Part shown: piece by piece, positions 12,459 to 24,419 of the stretch
Position numbering within the stretch: the stretch's first letter is position 1
Layout of the letters: each line of letters opens with the position of its first letter
Assembly: GCA_004123355.1 (NCBI GenBank)
Contig: SCHM01000006.1
Location: forward strand, 1,178,001 to 1,242,000
Length of the DNA: 64,000 bases
Direction of reading: 5' to 3'
From: Amphirosellinia nigrospora
Lineage: Eukaryota > Ascomycota > Sordariomycetes > Xylariales > Xylariaceae
Notes under the pieces: generated by a model
Database searches by the model: none
Seen by the model: only the letters and a program-made list of their open reading frames with translations
Told to the model about the DNA's origin: nothing
Position numbers and translations under genes: made by a program

Positions 12459-13213
12459 GGGTGGCGTCGTCATCGGTCGCGTGACCGCCACTACATACGC
12501 ACCAGCGAAAGAAAATGATGCGGATTACAAAAATGATTGCAGTGAGGAGGAGGTGGATGAGGCTTGTGGATGAGATCACACTGCTCGCTTGCGAGTGGAA
12601 TGTTGTGAGAGAGCCATGTGGTAGATGATACCCCCAGACTGTGCCACGAAAAAGGAAACATGGTAAAATGGGTGCTGGCGGACGGTCGACTGAAAGAGCT
12701 AGCTTGTCGATGGAGACTATTACACGGAAGGATGATGCACATCGACGAACGACATGAGTCCGATTCGTATGATGAGAGTCATCCATACAGTTTTATTCAC
12801 CAGGCTTCGAAACGCATCTACCTAGCTACCATGCAACTCACCATCCAGACGGGCCGGGAAAGATATACGAACAATCCAAAACAATGTAGGGGGTGTTGGC
12901 TGGCTTGGTCAATGGAAAAGTGTCTTGAGCTTTTCTTTATTTCTATCTAGACCTGGCACAACAGCGCAAGGAAAAGGGGTAGATAGACCGCGTGTTAGCC
13001 CAGTCCATCCTGTCCAGCAAGCACTCCAAACCAACAGTCGATCAAGCCAGCTCCGATGACCAAATCCGGTGCTATTCCTCGTGGTTCTTCTCATATCCAG
13101 CCACCATAATGCCTTTCCCCCTTTTTAGTTCCAAATCTCGTACATACCCGTATCCAGTCATCATCATCGTATCCCCATTGCCGTGAATATGTGTCCATGA
13201 TATAGCAATTACA
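12459..13213. other. Intergenic, tail-to-tail between Sm-F and PRMT5
   Basis: This should hold the 3' ends of the two convergent genes. No credible coding region was seen; the short open frames overlap each other on both strands and resemble nothing. Confidence 0.5.
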
Positions 13214-15788
13214 TCAACACGCCACCTTGCGACTAGTGCACAGATCCGAGCCCCCGATCTTGATCCTCTCCGTCTCCGAAACCCATCTAAACGCCTCCAC
13301 CATCCACTCGTACCAGACCTTGGTGTCGTCCGTCTGTCGCCAATGGTCACCTCAAGCTCCGAGTCGGAGGGGAAGTAGAGGGGTTGCTGTGAAGTCAGGT
13401 GTCAGCAACAATATTGCGTAAAGCGGTCTATCCAGTTTCCTGCATTGTAGCAGAAAAGTAGATGAGAGGGGGTTTCTCAGCTCACCTTCAGAGGGAAGAA
13501 GATCGGAAACCACGACACCATATCCTTGCTCTTCCGATCGATCATCTCGGGCAAAATACTCAGCTCGACTTTCGGCCTATTTCCATTCTCGTCCTTAGTC
13601 TCTTCGATCTCCGACTCGTACAGGATCGCCTCGAAGTACCCCCCAAGCCCATGAATACGCCCCGCGACAGACGAAGGTAAGATGGCACTGCCGGGCATTG
13701 TGATCATTGGCACCACTGCCGCCATGCTGCCGCCCTCCGCCCACGACACCGCCTGATCGCCGCGCCGTGATACTATCCATGACACTCACTGGCAGCGGGT
13801 GCGCGAACTCCCACGCCTGCTGGAAGCGCGGGTGATCGGGCACCCCGCGCGCGCGACGAAGTCGAGCGCGAATAAACGCACCACCCCACGGGGTATCGAA
13901 GGCATTCGCATTGCTCGGTCCCCCGCCTTGTTGCCGGGCCCAGATGTCGGCGTAGAGTCGCGGCGTCGAGATAGGGTCAGGTGCGCCGTGTACGAGCTCG
14001 GGATCGAGATCCCGTGGTCCGGGGCCAGCACGTGCTGGATCCCGTCCAGACACTCGGGTCGATAGCTCGTTGTCCCCCGAGGAACCTAGTAGCTCATACC
14101 AGGATATCAACTTTACGTACGCGGGGGCATCGGGCTACCCTGGAGAGGAGATGGCGGGACCTTTCAGGCGCGCATGTCTGTCTTTACGATCGTCACCTGC
14201 CCGTTCCAGACAGTTTGGTTTGTCGTAGCAGATACACATAAGCGTTGGGATTCTTCTCCGCCCACACCTTGACTGGTACCCCGGTGGTCTTGCTCGCCTC
14301 CAAAGCCGCGTCACGAGAGGGCGGCGCCGAACCTGCTACGGCGATGACCACGCCGTCGGGTGAGGACGTGGGTTTCTTGAGCTCCGAACACTCTCTCAGC
14401 GCCTCTTCGATCGCGGCCTCGTACTGGTTGTATTTGACCGGGTCGCCTTCGAAGACTTCGTAAGTGACGCTTTCGAGGTTGTCGGACAGCGGTTGGAGGG
14501 GGGACTGTAGCCAATCTTGGAAGTTCGTCAAGGTGCTTAGCTCGAGCTCTGTGTATGGCTCTTGTTGTCGCTCTAGGTGGCGGAAGTACGCGAGATAGGC
14601 ATTGTGTCCCTGCATCTTATGCTCGCTCTTAGTGGGTTCTGGGGCGGCGTCTCCTAAGGCAGGGAATTCAGAGGCCGACGAGGTGTCCATTGTCTGTCCT
14701 GCGGCAGGATCATCTTGGATTTCCGGCCCTGCATCGCAGAGAAGGAAGAAGGGCGCATTTTTAGTCGCATGTAGGCGTGGATCAGCTCTTGATGTGCCCG
14801 ACCGAGAGATGGATGGCCAGCTTTGTTTGTCTGGAATGTGGAAGGGCTGTATGTCAGGTATTGAAGTGGCTCGGAGAACCACCTTGTTTGCAGTTCTTTC
14901 GCGGGTAGTACCCGGGGTATTCTCACGCCTTTGAGGATGTTAGTTATACAAGTTCCATTACGCTAAACTAGAAAAAGTGGGTGTATGGGCTCGTCGACAT
15001 GATGGCTTACCCACGAACAGCTTTATATCGTAATCACACGCCGTGCGTATGGCGTGCCACGAGTCCCAAGCAGTGAAGATGTCAATCTCCTTAGAGGATT
15101 GCGATTTGTCCTGGACATCGCCGGTATTGGACAGTTGGGCGACCTTCTCTTCCAGACCGGGTTCACGATACATGGGGAGATGGACAATGAGGTTGACCCG
15201 GGTGCCGATCAACAGAGCCTCCTGTATAGCTCTAGCATATTGCGCAATGCCTTGGCCACTACCAGCCTGTGCGCTATCCTGTCTAGGGCCTGGCACGATG
15301 ATGCTGCGCACACCGCAGAAGTTGGCATAGTCCACTTCCAGATTTAGCACCTGTCTTGAGATACTGGCGATGACATGGTTTGGTGAACATAGGTCGATCC
15401 AAGGACTAGCATACCCAACGAAGCCGCTCGTGTACAGTTCCGGAAATAGAGTAGTGTCATCAGGAGTCAAGGAAGTCACGATAGGATCTACACGTGATCC
15501 CGACGCCTGTTGGCTGCTGGCTTGCGCAAGGCTCTCATCAACCAGCTTTACTATGCGCTTGTGAAAGTGGCTGTTGGTAATGGGTGTTGTGATGAAGCGA
15601 AACTATGGCGTCGTGAGATTTGTGCGGCGATGGAGGCTATGGGTAGGACTTACACCCGAGTTTAAGACCTGGCCATATTGTAGGTTGGAGAGAGTTTCAG
15701 ATCGAGCCGAGTCATGTTGACCGATATGAAACGCAGGTCGGACCTCTTCTTGGCTCTCACTGTCGTGACCTGAATAATCATAGGCCAT
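13214..15788 (-). CDS. PRMT5-type protein arginine N-methyltransferase (Skb1/Hsl7), frame-broken in this sequence
   Basis: This is a type II arginine methyltransferase that makes symmetric dimethylarginine on Sm proteins, histones and other targets. From the ATG at 15788, exon 1 (15654-15788) has the HIGQHDSAR motif. Exon 2 (15011-15602) carries the N-terminal TIM-barrel half, including the YASPWIDLCSP and VDYANFCGVRSIIVPGP segments. After an intron at 14929-15010 come WFSEPLQYL, then the PRMT5 signature LQSPLQPLSDNLES with YEVFEGDPVKYNQY at the start of the catalytic domain, EKNPNAY, the SELLG-like loop with DNEL, and the beta-barrel and dimerization part ending SWFPIFFPLK. An intron at 13387-13485 and a last exon with KVWYEWMVEAF lead to the TGA at 13214. 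Introns at 15603-15653, 14929-15010 and 13387-13485 keep phase. At least six one-base losses or gains in short homopolymers break exons 3 and 4, including around the SAM-binding glycine loop. Product identity is secure. Functional state is not. Confidence 0.88.
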
Positions 15789-16510
15789 CGTGAAGTATGG
15801 TTCGATTTGTACCCTACCGTACCTCGATAGCCAAGATACCACAGGACCTACAAAATGATGTAGGGCTTGATGAATGCAGAGAGTGGTCTGGGAGAGTCAA
15901 GGAGGATGGAGTGAGTGACAAGGCTGTTGGTTGGCAGCGAGCGGAGGTATGGAAAGATGTAGTTAGACTAGCATGGCCGCACGTATTCTCACAGCCAAAA
16001 AGAAGGAAACGGATAGCGACATGCAAAAATAATCAGAAGTCCCCCAAACTATAGCCAAGGTCTTCAACGTTGTGAGATGTGAAATACTAAACCCCCTCCC
16101 TTCGACATGGAGGGGTGTGTATGAAGGGGGAAAAAATAGTTTATTTTAGTCATATCCCGGGCCGTACCTTAGGTACCTATTGTGTGCCTCGTGCGCTACT
16201 ACCTAGCTACCTTAACTAACGGCTGGCAGCTGATGATCACCATTAGGGATCCTACCTTACAGTTACCTATAGTTATACCAGGCGCTATCTGTGATAGGTA
16301 CCAGGCTCAGGTGGTATTCAGGGTTGTGGGGGTGCTCGGGAAGAGGTACAGGGGTGGCCCCACGCTGTCTATACCTCCCTAACCCTAGTGGACTGCTCTA
16401 GGTTGGGTTACTGCCCTCATCCAGCTGTGAACTTTGGCAATACCTCTACCATCACAGGCATCTTCGGGATCTCCTTCTTGTCTAATCCATTATTGGATTA
16501 TCTGCCTAAG
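15789..16510. other. Divergent intergenic region between PRMT5 and prefoldin 4
   Basis: This probably holds the shared promoter space of two head-to-head genes. It contains GGTACC/TAGGTA-type motifs around 16165-16320. No gene seen. Confidence 0.5.
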
Positions 16511-17124
16511 ATGAATCGGCGCATGGTATGCAGAATACCGGCACCCACCCCCCCGTCGTAATGAAACTGACATTCATCCCCCTTTCTGCTTTAGCTTACG
16601 AAGGACGACGAGGCGACGGCCGGCGACGAGGTCGAGGTGCGTCGCGAAGACCAGGACAAGATCAACAAGTTCAGTCGCCTCCACCAGCGCGAGCTAGGTT
16701 TCGAGGAGGAGCTCAAATCCAAGAACGTGCGAACCGCCCAGCACCCCGAGCGCGCGACCAGAAGCTAACCGACCGCTCGATCGTGTAGAAAGAGAAAGAG
16801 GAGCTCGACGACGTGACGCTGGAGCTCGAACTAGCCGACGAAGACGAGAACGTGCCGTAAGACGACACTTCCTCCCCCGATTGTTCTCTCGCTCGTCCAC
16901 TATCCACGCATGGCTGATCATTGGCGCGCAGATACAAGATTGGCGACGCCTTCTTCCACATACCCCTGCCGCAAGCCCAAGAAATGCTTGCCGAGTCGAC
17001 GTCGCGGATAGATGAGGAGGTCTCAGAGCTAGAGGACAAGATAGGGGCCACAAAGGAAGAGATGCAGCAGCTGAAGGTCGAGTTATACGCCCGGTTCGGC
17101 AGAAGCATCAATCTCGAGACCTAA
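16511..17124 (+). CDS. GIM3: Prefoldin subunit 4
   Basis: This is a beta-class subunit of the hexameric cytosolic prefoldin chaperone, which captures nascent actin and tubulin and hands them to CCT. The model joins four exons in clean phase: 16511-16525, 16595-16726, 16789-16856 and 16932-17124, giving 135 residues, the usual length. The start ATG at 16511 gives the MNRRM N-terminus seen in fungal orthologs, followed by the EVRREDQDKINKFSRLHQRE coiled coil. The middle DDVTLELELADEDE with YKIGDAFFHIPL forms the beta hairpins, and a second coiled coil ends in ALYARFGRSINLE-like sequence (here ELYARFGRSINLET). The three introns (69, 62 and 75 bp) have GT-AG borders. Unlike its two left neighbours, this gene needs no frame correction. 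Confidence 0.93.
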
Positions 17125-18801
17125 GGACGACGACTGTATATCCAGCCAATCACATAATAGATAGTCGGCGAAACAGTGCGACAACACGACCCTGGCGGTA
17201 TTAGTGTGCGTATGCGTCTGATTGGGTGGACATGAGTACTGTTTTTCGCTACAACACCAATGACAGAGGACTACAGAAGTCTCGACGGCTCAGGGTACTG
17301 CCCAGGGCACACTGTCTGAAGAAAGTTATGACCAGTGAAGCCTAGGGCTAAAACCAGTTAGACGCAAGGATAGGCTATACCTAGAGACATCAACACGCGG
17401 ACAGGTCAGAACGAGCACGGTTGGTGGCTTGTTGCTCAACAGGTACAGAGAAATCTTCTACTTACTGTGGTGGAAACGGCTTCAATCAACTCGGAAGATA
17501 AGTGCCCTCACGTGCCAAATAACCCGATATTGTGAGCTTGAGCACTTGGGTTAGGTACTTGATACCCCTGTCCACGTATGAACATGCAAAGATCCCAGAA
17601 ATTCGCCGTCTTAGCCATCAAAATGATTAAGCAATATCATATGGGTTAACAAGACACCGCGTGACAACACAATAAGAGCTGGTCAAGTTAGACAACTTAA
17701 GCAAGTTGCTGTGCCAAAGTGCCTCCGGCCTTTGTTGACATGAGAATATTGACCACCACATTATCACATGTTGGCCTGCCTTCAGTTGGAATCATGATGC
17801 TGATTTAGTCCCCTGTTTGTTATTCATCGTGTGTATGTGTAATCTAGGTAGTTGTTAGTAAGGGCACTGCCTAAAGCGTAGCGAAACACGCTTAGAGGCA
17901 ATTAGCTTAGGTCTTAATATGAAACGGGCTTAAATTTCCAGTTAGCTTGCAATCAAGGTTGCCTAATAGCTGTCACTATTATAAACTCATTTGTCAATAG
18001 GGGCATGTCTTATTAGATAACAAACGCAATATGATACAGAAGCACAGGAGCACAGGATTTCGATAGTTCCCTGCTTCCTTACTTTTATCATCTGTGTGTA
18101 TTGCGTAGGTGGCGCTTTATACGGATGGCTTACTTCTGGTAAAGTAGCATCCTAACAGCTGCTTACCCAAGAATCCTCCAACGAGATGCTGAACCAAGGC
18201 TTTAAATGAGTCGCGGGTTGCTTATTTTTAGCTAACGAGATACCTTCTTAGATAACGCTAGGAGGAATCGGGGTTAGCATCAACGTTTTAGATCTGCAAG
18301 GAACAAAAGAGATTTGATTCCAGGATGGTAATGTACGCACTCTGATGTCATAGGGGCTCCTCCCAAGCGCGATGTCTGGCAGGCTTGACGCTCTCCCTCC
18401 CGTCCTTACATGGGGGATCGTTTCCTTTATATATCACTTGCATTTCTTGGAATTGACGTCGCATTCTACTAACTCTCTTGTGCCCAAGCGCCCTCTGGGC
18501 ATCTACTATCAGATCAGATCACCCTGCTGGATCGTTGGTATTGCCGATGCGTGAATTAAAATCCGATATTTAGACGCGAAAGGGCTAATTGAAGTGTCTT
18601 GGGTTTCAAAAGTTTAGCTACCGCCGTTGCTGTTGCTGCTGTCCTTGTTCGTTGTCAGGGAGAGCTTAACAGCGCTTGCCTTTGACACGTTCGAGATACC
18701 TTTCATAGGTCCAAGTTGCTGTTCTCGGACCTTGGACATATCCTTTCGCTCTTGGGTTCTACAAGTATAAAATTGTCTCCATTGAATACCTAGAGTCAAC
18801 A
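17125..18801. other. Intergenic, no gene recognised
   Basis: About 1.7 kb of ordinary composition. Short open frames on both strands show no protein-like character. The last 100 bp before 18802 should be the promoter and leader of the App1-like gene. Confidence 0.45.
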
Positions 18802-20377
18802 ATGGCTCTACAACGACTACTACCGCCGTCAGCCTGTTTGTGGCTCAAGTTCTCGGCGCCGCGTATCCAGCCATCACGCCGGCGCCAAGTTTGGAAGATC
18901 GTGACGAAGCGCTTGCGCGAGGTTTTGATCCGGCAAGCTACGTCGACAGTGTTATAAGCGGTCTAGGGAGCGACGTCTCAAGCTACATCGCCTCCGGTGT
19001 ACCGCAGTTCTTCCAGGATTTCCCGATCGGTGGAGATGTAGAGAAAGCGCTTGGCATCAACGACGATGACCTCAAAGCTACACCAACCCAGGCCCTCAAC
19101 ATACCTGCGTACGCGAACTGGACCGAGTCAGGGTGGAATGTCCGGATACACGGGAACGTGTACAAGCAGCCCAACATCACCCAGGACAAACTCGACAGCC
19201 TCGCCAACAAATTCCTCATTGGTGTTGACATCAAGGACCTCCCGGAAAACCAACAGGACCAGGCCCGAAACTTCACGGCTTCTATTTTTGTTGTGCAGCA
19301 GCAAAATGAGAGCGTTACCGTGAACTTCCAAAACGATGTCGACGTTCGTCCCGACGCTAGTGGCGGTGTCATCAACGCCAAGGGCGGCGCGCAGACCATT
19401 GACCTGCCGTATAACACCACTTCTGAAGGCGATTTTGATGCCTGGTTGACTCTCCGGAATACTACTGGTCCCAATGGTGGTCACTTGATGGCCGGAAATG
19501 CGACTGAGCAGATACAAGCACTTAATATAGTACGTTCCTACCCCTTTTTCTCCCCTTATAAATCGCGTATTAACACCTTGTCCAGTACACGAATGGAACA
19601 AACGCTGGTAATGCCACTGCCTATCTAGTGCCTCCTACGGGGTTCACCATCGTCTCAGATATCGATGATATCCTCCGCGTGACCAAGATCTACGATCCAA
19701 AGGAGGGTCTACTCAACTCGTTCGCCCGCCCCTTTGTGGCCTGGGAGGACATGCCCGAGATCTACGCCAACTGGTCGGCCAAGATCGACAACTTCCACTT
19801 CCACTACCTCACGACGACGCCCGAGCAGGTGACGCGCAACTACATGGAGTACATCTACAAGACGTACCCGCTCGGCTCCTTCGACACGCGGCCGCTCAAC
19901 TTCTCCGACGTCTCGGCCACGCTGTCGATCCGCAAGGCCCTGCTAGATAAGATCTTCCAGACGTTCCCGCAGCGCAAGTTCGTGCTCGTCGGCGACACCA
20001 CCAACTCGGACATCATGAAGGACTACCCCCAGATGGTGCGCGACTACCCCGGCCAGGTCCAGTGCATCTTCCTCCGGAACACGACGGCCACCGACAGCAC
20101 GGACCTGTTCCCGTATGACACCTCGGGCTTCAAGGGTATCGATCAGAAGCAGTTCATGTTCTTCGTGAACGCTGACGATCTTCGCGGCGTGGATATCGTG
20201 GGCGGGAATTGCTATAACCCGGCTGTCGTGCAGAACGTCACCTTTGGATACCAGGGGCGCGGCTTCGGGAACGATGCTGGGCGTGCGGTGGGCTGGAGCT
20301 GGGTTACGCTCTACGCGGGTCTTGTGGGGCGGTGGCTCAGAGTCTGTTATAGAAGGGCGAGAGCGATGAGTGTATGA
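18802..20377 (+). CDS. Secreted App1/DUF2183-like phosphatase-family protein
   Basis: This belongs to the family of yeast App1, a Mg-dependent phosphatidate phosphatase with a HAD-like DxDxT motif. Exon 1 runs to 19529 and exon 2 spans 19586-20377 (56-bp intron, GTACGT donor). The catalytic block starts SDIDDILR in exon 2. The TTTPEQV segment and KFVLVGDTTNSDIMKDYP, with its VGDTTNSD acidic loop, follow at the usual spacing. The N-terminal half (WTESGWNVRIHGNVYKQP onward) is the beta-rich domain found in this family. The sequence before it reads as a signal peptide (TTTTAVSLFVAQVLGAAYPA), and at least ten N-x-S/T sequons suggest a secreted glycoprotein. The signal peptide is one base out of frame with the only nearby ATG (18802), best explained by a lost base in an A run at about 18812. 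In exon 2 the position usually held by Thr in DxDDT is Ile. Confidence 0.85.
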
Positions 20378-20559
20378 AGTTGATGTGTGCTTATGATTCC
20401 TTCCACTGGACCTAACTATCAGTATATAGTATTATCCTAAAATCAGTTATTTTGTGAGTTGATATTTGTGGTTCCATGTTGTGAAGAGAGGGGTGTGTAT
20501 ATATAGAGCCAGAGACTAGCCAACGTAGGCATTGGAACCTTTGACGTAACGATAAGTAT

Positions 20560-20860
20560 AAATATATATACCCATGCCAGAGATCCTAACACGGGCATTT
20601 TGTGTTCAAATGGTGTCATACGAACCAGCCACAGGAGCCACGCAAAGTCGTGGGAAGTCCTGAAGGCCAACTTCACTCCGATCATTTTCGTGGGCTGAGG
20701 TGAGGAGGGAAAGGCCCTAGAATTCTCCATAAATCGAGGGTGTGGGCGAGGTTGCATTGAAGTCAGAATCAGGACCCCGTAGAGACTATTAGTTGAATCG
20801 AACCCCAACTTCCAAGCACTTGAACACACACCCTCATCACAGATAACTAGCAATACGCGA
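20560..20860 (-). repeat. Degenerate dispersed repeat, copy 1
   Basis: The reverse complement of this stretch matches 22250-22530 through several blocks, for example CAGCCCACGAAAA followed by GATCGGAGTGAA, and ATTCTGACTTCAATG upstream of it. Copies are perhaps 70% alike with indels. A GGTTCGATTCAA string on the minus strand resembles a pol III B box, but no convincing A box was found. Confidence 0.6.
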
Positions 20861-22249
20861 CGACTTATGCTTGGATTACCACCTTCTCTAGAGCTGGATG
20901 GCTCCTCTAGAGATGGCAGATTTGTCAGGATCCGCCGGATTGTTGGAATGAGGGCTCGCGTTTAAGGGCTTAGAAGAATTCTCGGGTTGCAATGCTCTTC
21001 CACAGAGTCAAGTAGGGTATGAAGGTCTTCTCGGGTTAGTCTCGTTTCTTGGGCGTGTGGCACTTGTCGCTCAGCTATTTCCTGCGCGAATTGAGGGATG
21101 ATGTTGTTGTTGTCCCTAGATGTGACTTGTTGGTATTGTTTCTTCCATGGCTAATTGCAGCTCTTGACGCTTGGGTAGTCTCGGTGGTTCGGAGCCGCTT
21201 GTTTCGCCGATTGTGTATGTGCTAGGTGCGCTTAGGTCTCCGGTCTTCATCAAAGTGGTTGGACGATCTTCCAATAGAGTCACTCTTGCCTGGTGGCTCC
21301 GGGAGCTACGTTACGTGGGGCCGTATCGTCGTTCTGTCAGGTGTGTTGGTGCTTTCGCCAATGTCTCCCGAATCGCAGCTATCATGGGGTAGAAACGACG
21401 TCGTTGTAGTCCGTAGGTATTAAGGGTATATCTTTGACATCTCCGGATACACCTCAGTAGCCTGGCTTCCATTTATTTGCCGTACTTCCCGTTCCTTTGT
21501 GTCCTCGCTATCGGATGGCATGTCTCGGAGACCAGGAAATACACGCGTGCTCGAATAGCTAGGGCCTCATATGGAAAGTTATAAGCGTATAGATTCATAT
21601 GATAGTCAACTTGATAGGGGTGTTTCCAGTATTAACATATCCTTATCGTACAAAAGACATCTTAGCCGTATGGCCAGGATCTGTTGCGTTTATTGAATGA
21701 GTTCATGTGCTCTGGGCCTGGAGGCTAGGAGGTAGTCTAACCACTCACTCCCCATCCAACAAGTAGGCTTATTCGCGGAGATATTTTTACCCATAATCGC
21801 CCATGTAATTTGCCCCTGAGCCTTATTGGCTTATTTCTTCCCTGAAGGCCACCCGCACTACTTCAGTACATACACAACCGAGCCTTGGCCCATGCTTATT
21901 ACCCTGGTTTCGGGGTTATTCCGTGGTGTTCCCATGGCCCTGTCTGAGATTCGCGACCCAGTTCCTCGGCACCTGCAGCATTTAACTGGATTGTCGGGGA
22001 CATAAATATATGACATCTAACCATTAATGGTAAAGGACACGAAAACATTCCTGCACTGTTCTTCTTCCATATCTTAACTATCCGCGACTCAGACGTCGCC
22101 CCTTTGAACCTCAAGTATGCATGTAGGGTATAGATAGGCGGATCACGACGACTTCGTTGCTTATTTCCTGATAGCTTCCTGTGACAAGAGCTTGTGTCCA
22201 AGTGACTGGAAACTGGAGTTCCATTCAACTCATAATCTCTTTGAGGCCT

Positions 22250-22530
22250 TTAGAGGCTCTGGCTTCCTAATTCTGACTTCAATGTAACCTGGTTTATGCT
22301 CTTAATTTATAGACGAACTCTAGGATCTTTTCCTCCTCGCGGACCTCAGAAGGTTACACTCCTCGAGAGGAGTGGAGGCTATTCCAATCAAACCTATTCT
22401 ACCGTCATGCCTATGTCTCAGCCCACGAAAACGATCGGAGTGAAATCGGCCTCCAGGATTTCTCAGGACTCTATGTTGCTCCTCTGGGTATGTCCTGCGG
22501 ATGGTCCCTGTGACACTTCGCCCTTATCAT
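22250..22530 (+). repeat. Degenerate dispersed repeat, copy 2 (inverted relative to copy 1)
   Basis: This shares ordered blocks with the reverse complement of 20560-20860 and carries an extra insertion of about 80 bp in its middle. No coding capacity is evident and the family is unrecognised. Confidence 0.6.
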
Positions 22531-23848
22531 GTATGCAAATTATCCACAAGATCAGAATCCCTGCAGGCCGTTTAGTGATGGCTAGGTAGACACGTTTAAG
22601 TCCTCGAGAACCAGGACTGTGGATCAGCCCGATCTAATGTGCGCTGAGAGATTCGCCATGGTTCCAACTAACAGAATATCCGCTATTGGGCATCATTTTT
22701 ACATAAGGAAAAAGTGCTTATCTATTCCATCAGAGCTTGCCCGATTCTTCTCAAATCTTGGTTGTCTGGTCCGTGCCATATTAGTTGTGGTCTTTTGGGT
22801 TTAGTCTGCTGATAAATTCACTGCTGAAAACACGCGCTGATTTCTGGCCCATGCTGTCAGACGCTAGGATCACAAGTGTTGGAACATTGCTAGGTGAAGG
22901 AGTCGCCACATGTACTGTAGGAGGGCCACATGGTATCCCGTTCATGAGTATAAGAAGGTCCTCCTACCTCTCTCCCTCTCATGATATTTAAGCAGCGAAA
23001 TAGTCCGCTCCGGTATCCTCTATTATGCTAGCTAGCATAGATATGGGAGATGTATAGGGGACCCGACTGTCTCGCGACTCTAGAATGAGGAAAAAACGGT
23101 GAGCCCCAACCCATGCAATCCGGCCCAATATTGAACTTTTAGCGACCCATCTTCGCTCTTAAGCTAAGACTGACGACGTACGCCGTCGTTTGAAGAACCT
23201 TCTTATCCGCGGAACTATTTTATTAGTGAGTGGGAATGCTTGGGTGGCAAAAGAAGATGCCATATGACTCTGCCTGGACGTGCCAAGAAGCTACGGGAGA
23301 AAGTTCATGTGTTTATTCGCTTTAGTTCGACTCTACGAAGGGTGCTTACGTTGGTGTAATTTCGCTCGGCACTGATGAGCCGTGGGGGGGCGGATATGCG
23401 ATATACCTGCTGCGAACGGGATGAGGAATTACGGTGTCTATTCACCTGAACCTTTCCCTACCCGACCAGTCTACCATGCGAAATGTGATGAGGCCATTCA
23501 AACTTGATGGAAGTTACTGTCTGATTTTCCAAGAAAACATCGAAACTACTATCACAAACGTATCGACAAAGACAAAGAATTTGCCTATAAGCCGAGGAAA
23601 CACATTTACATGTTACCGTTTGATACAAATTGGTTGCTGACGCACAATACTACAGAGCAATCATGATGTTGACGCAGATATTTCGATGCTTATACAAACA
23701 GCAAATATGGCTGTTTCAAGCTTACAAATAGATCGGACAGTCTTCCCATTTCTTTCAAGCAGCTCAACCTATCGAAACCAATACTTATTATCTATCGAGC
23801 CGGTTTCAATATTTGCACCGAACCAACTTGTTTACTCCGCAATACAAA

Positions 23849-24419
23849 ATGCCAGACGCGTCTATTCAGAGCCCTAAAACTAGGCCAGTGTCTACCAAGT
23901 CGAAGACAACCTCCGCAGAGTCCTACACGGCACCTCCTAGTTCAGAGAGCTATAACGAAAAGCTTACCCCGAATGCAACCAAGAAGTGCAAGGGATCCCA
24001 CAATGCGCTAGAAGAAGATAAACATGCTTCTAAGAGAGACTCCAGTTGGAGTCTGCCCGAATGGAACCGCACACATCACGAGCATTTTGAATGATGCCGG
24101 CGTTGTCCCTTACCGTATACGGCACGTATCCAACATCGAAGGGGGGTGCGACGTAGTTCGGGGTTGGACGCGGGTAAAACTGGCTTCGGAACTAGAGGAG
24201 AAGCTCAGAAGCGTAGTGGTAGAAGCCGTGGGGAAATCTCTTGAAAAACTTGAGTTCGCTGTCGTAAAGCGCCTCTCTCTCTACGACATGCACAATCTAG
24301 AATTGAAAATCGAGCAAGTGCAAGGAATTGGTAAGGGTGTTGTAAGAAGAAAGATTATTGATTGGGTGCACCCTGAGGGGCTGAGATCAAACCGTCGAGA
24401 GTTTGCTAGAGGTGGGTAA
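23849..24419 (+). CDS. Candidate orphan protein of about 190 residues, one frame break
   Basis: From ATG 23849 a Ser/Thr/Lys-rich tail leads to SLPEWNRTH. After a shift of frame near 24068-24076, within a CACACA run, a protein-like stretch follows with ITSILNDAGVVPYRI, ELEEKLRSVVVEAVGKSLEKL and EFAVVKRLSLYDM. The alternation of amphipathic helices and beta-like segments, plus a hydrophilic disordered N-terminus, is what many short-lived Pezizomycotina orphan genes look like. I do not recognise a named family. The frame break could be a lost CA dinucleotide, a small intron or real decay. The CDS may also continue past 24419, because the stop overlaps a possible GTAAGG donor. Confidence 0.4.

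Larger units (their letters stand above)
20378..23848. other. Gene-poor stretch with a degenerate inverted repeat pair
   Basis: Apart from the two repeat copies listed separately, I see no gene. Open frames are short, lack ATG-proximal features and are not protein-like. Confidence 0.4.

Noticed and set aside
13595-14110. 171-codon minus-strand frame at the 3' half of PRMT5
   Set aside because: It is part of the PRMT5 gene seen through frame breaks, not a separate protein; PRMT5 segments appear in it piecewise.
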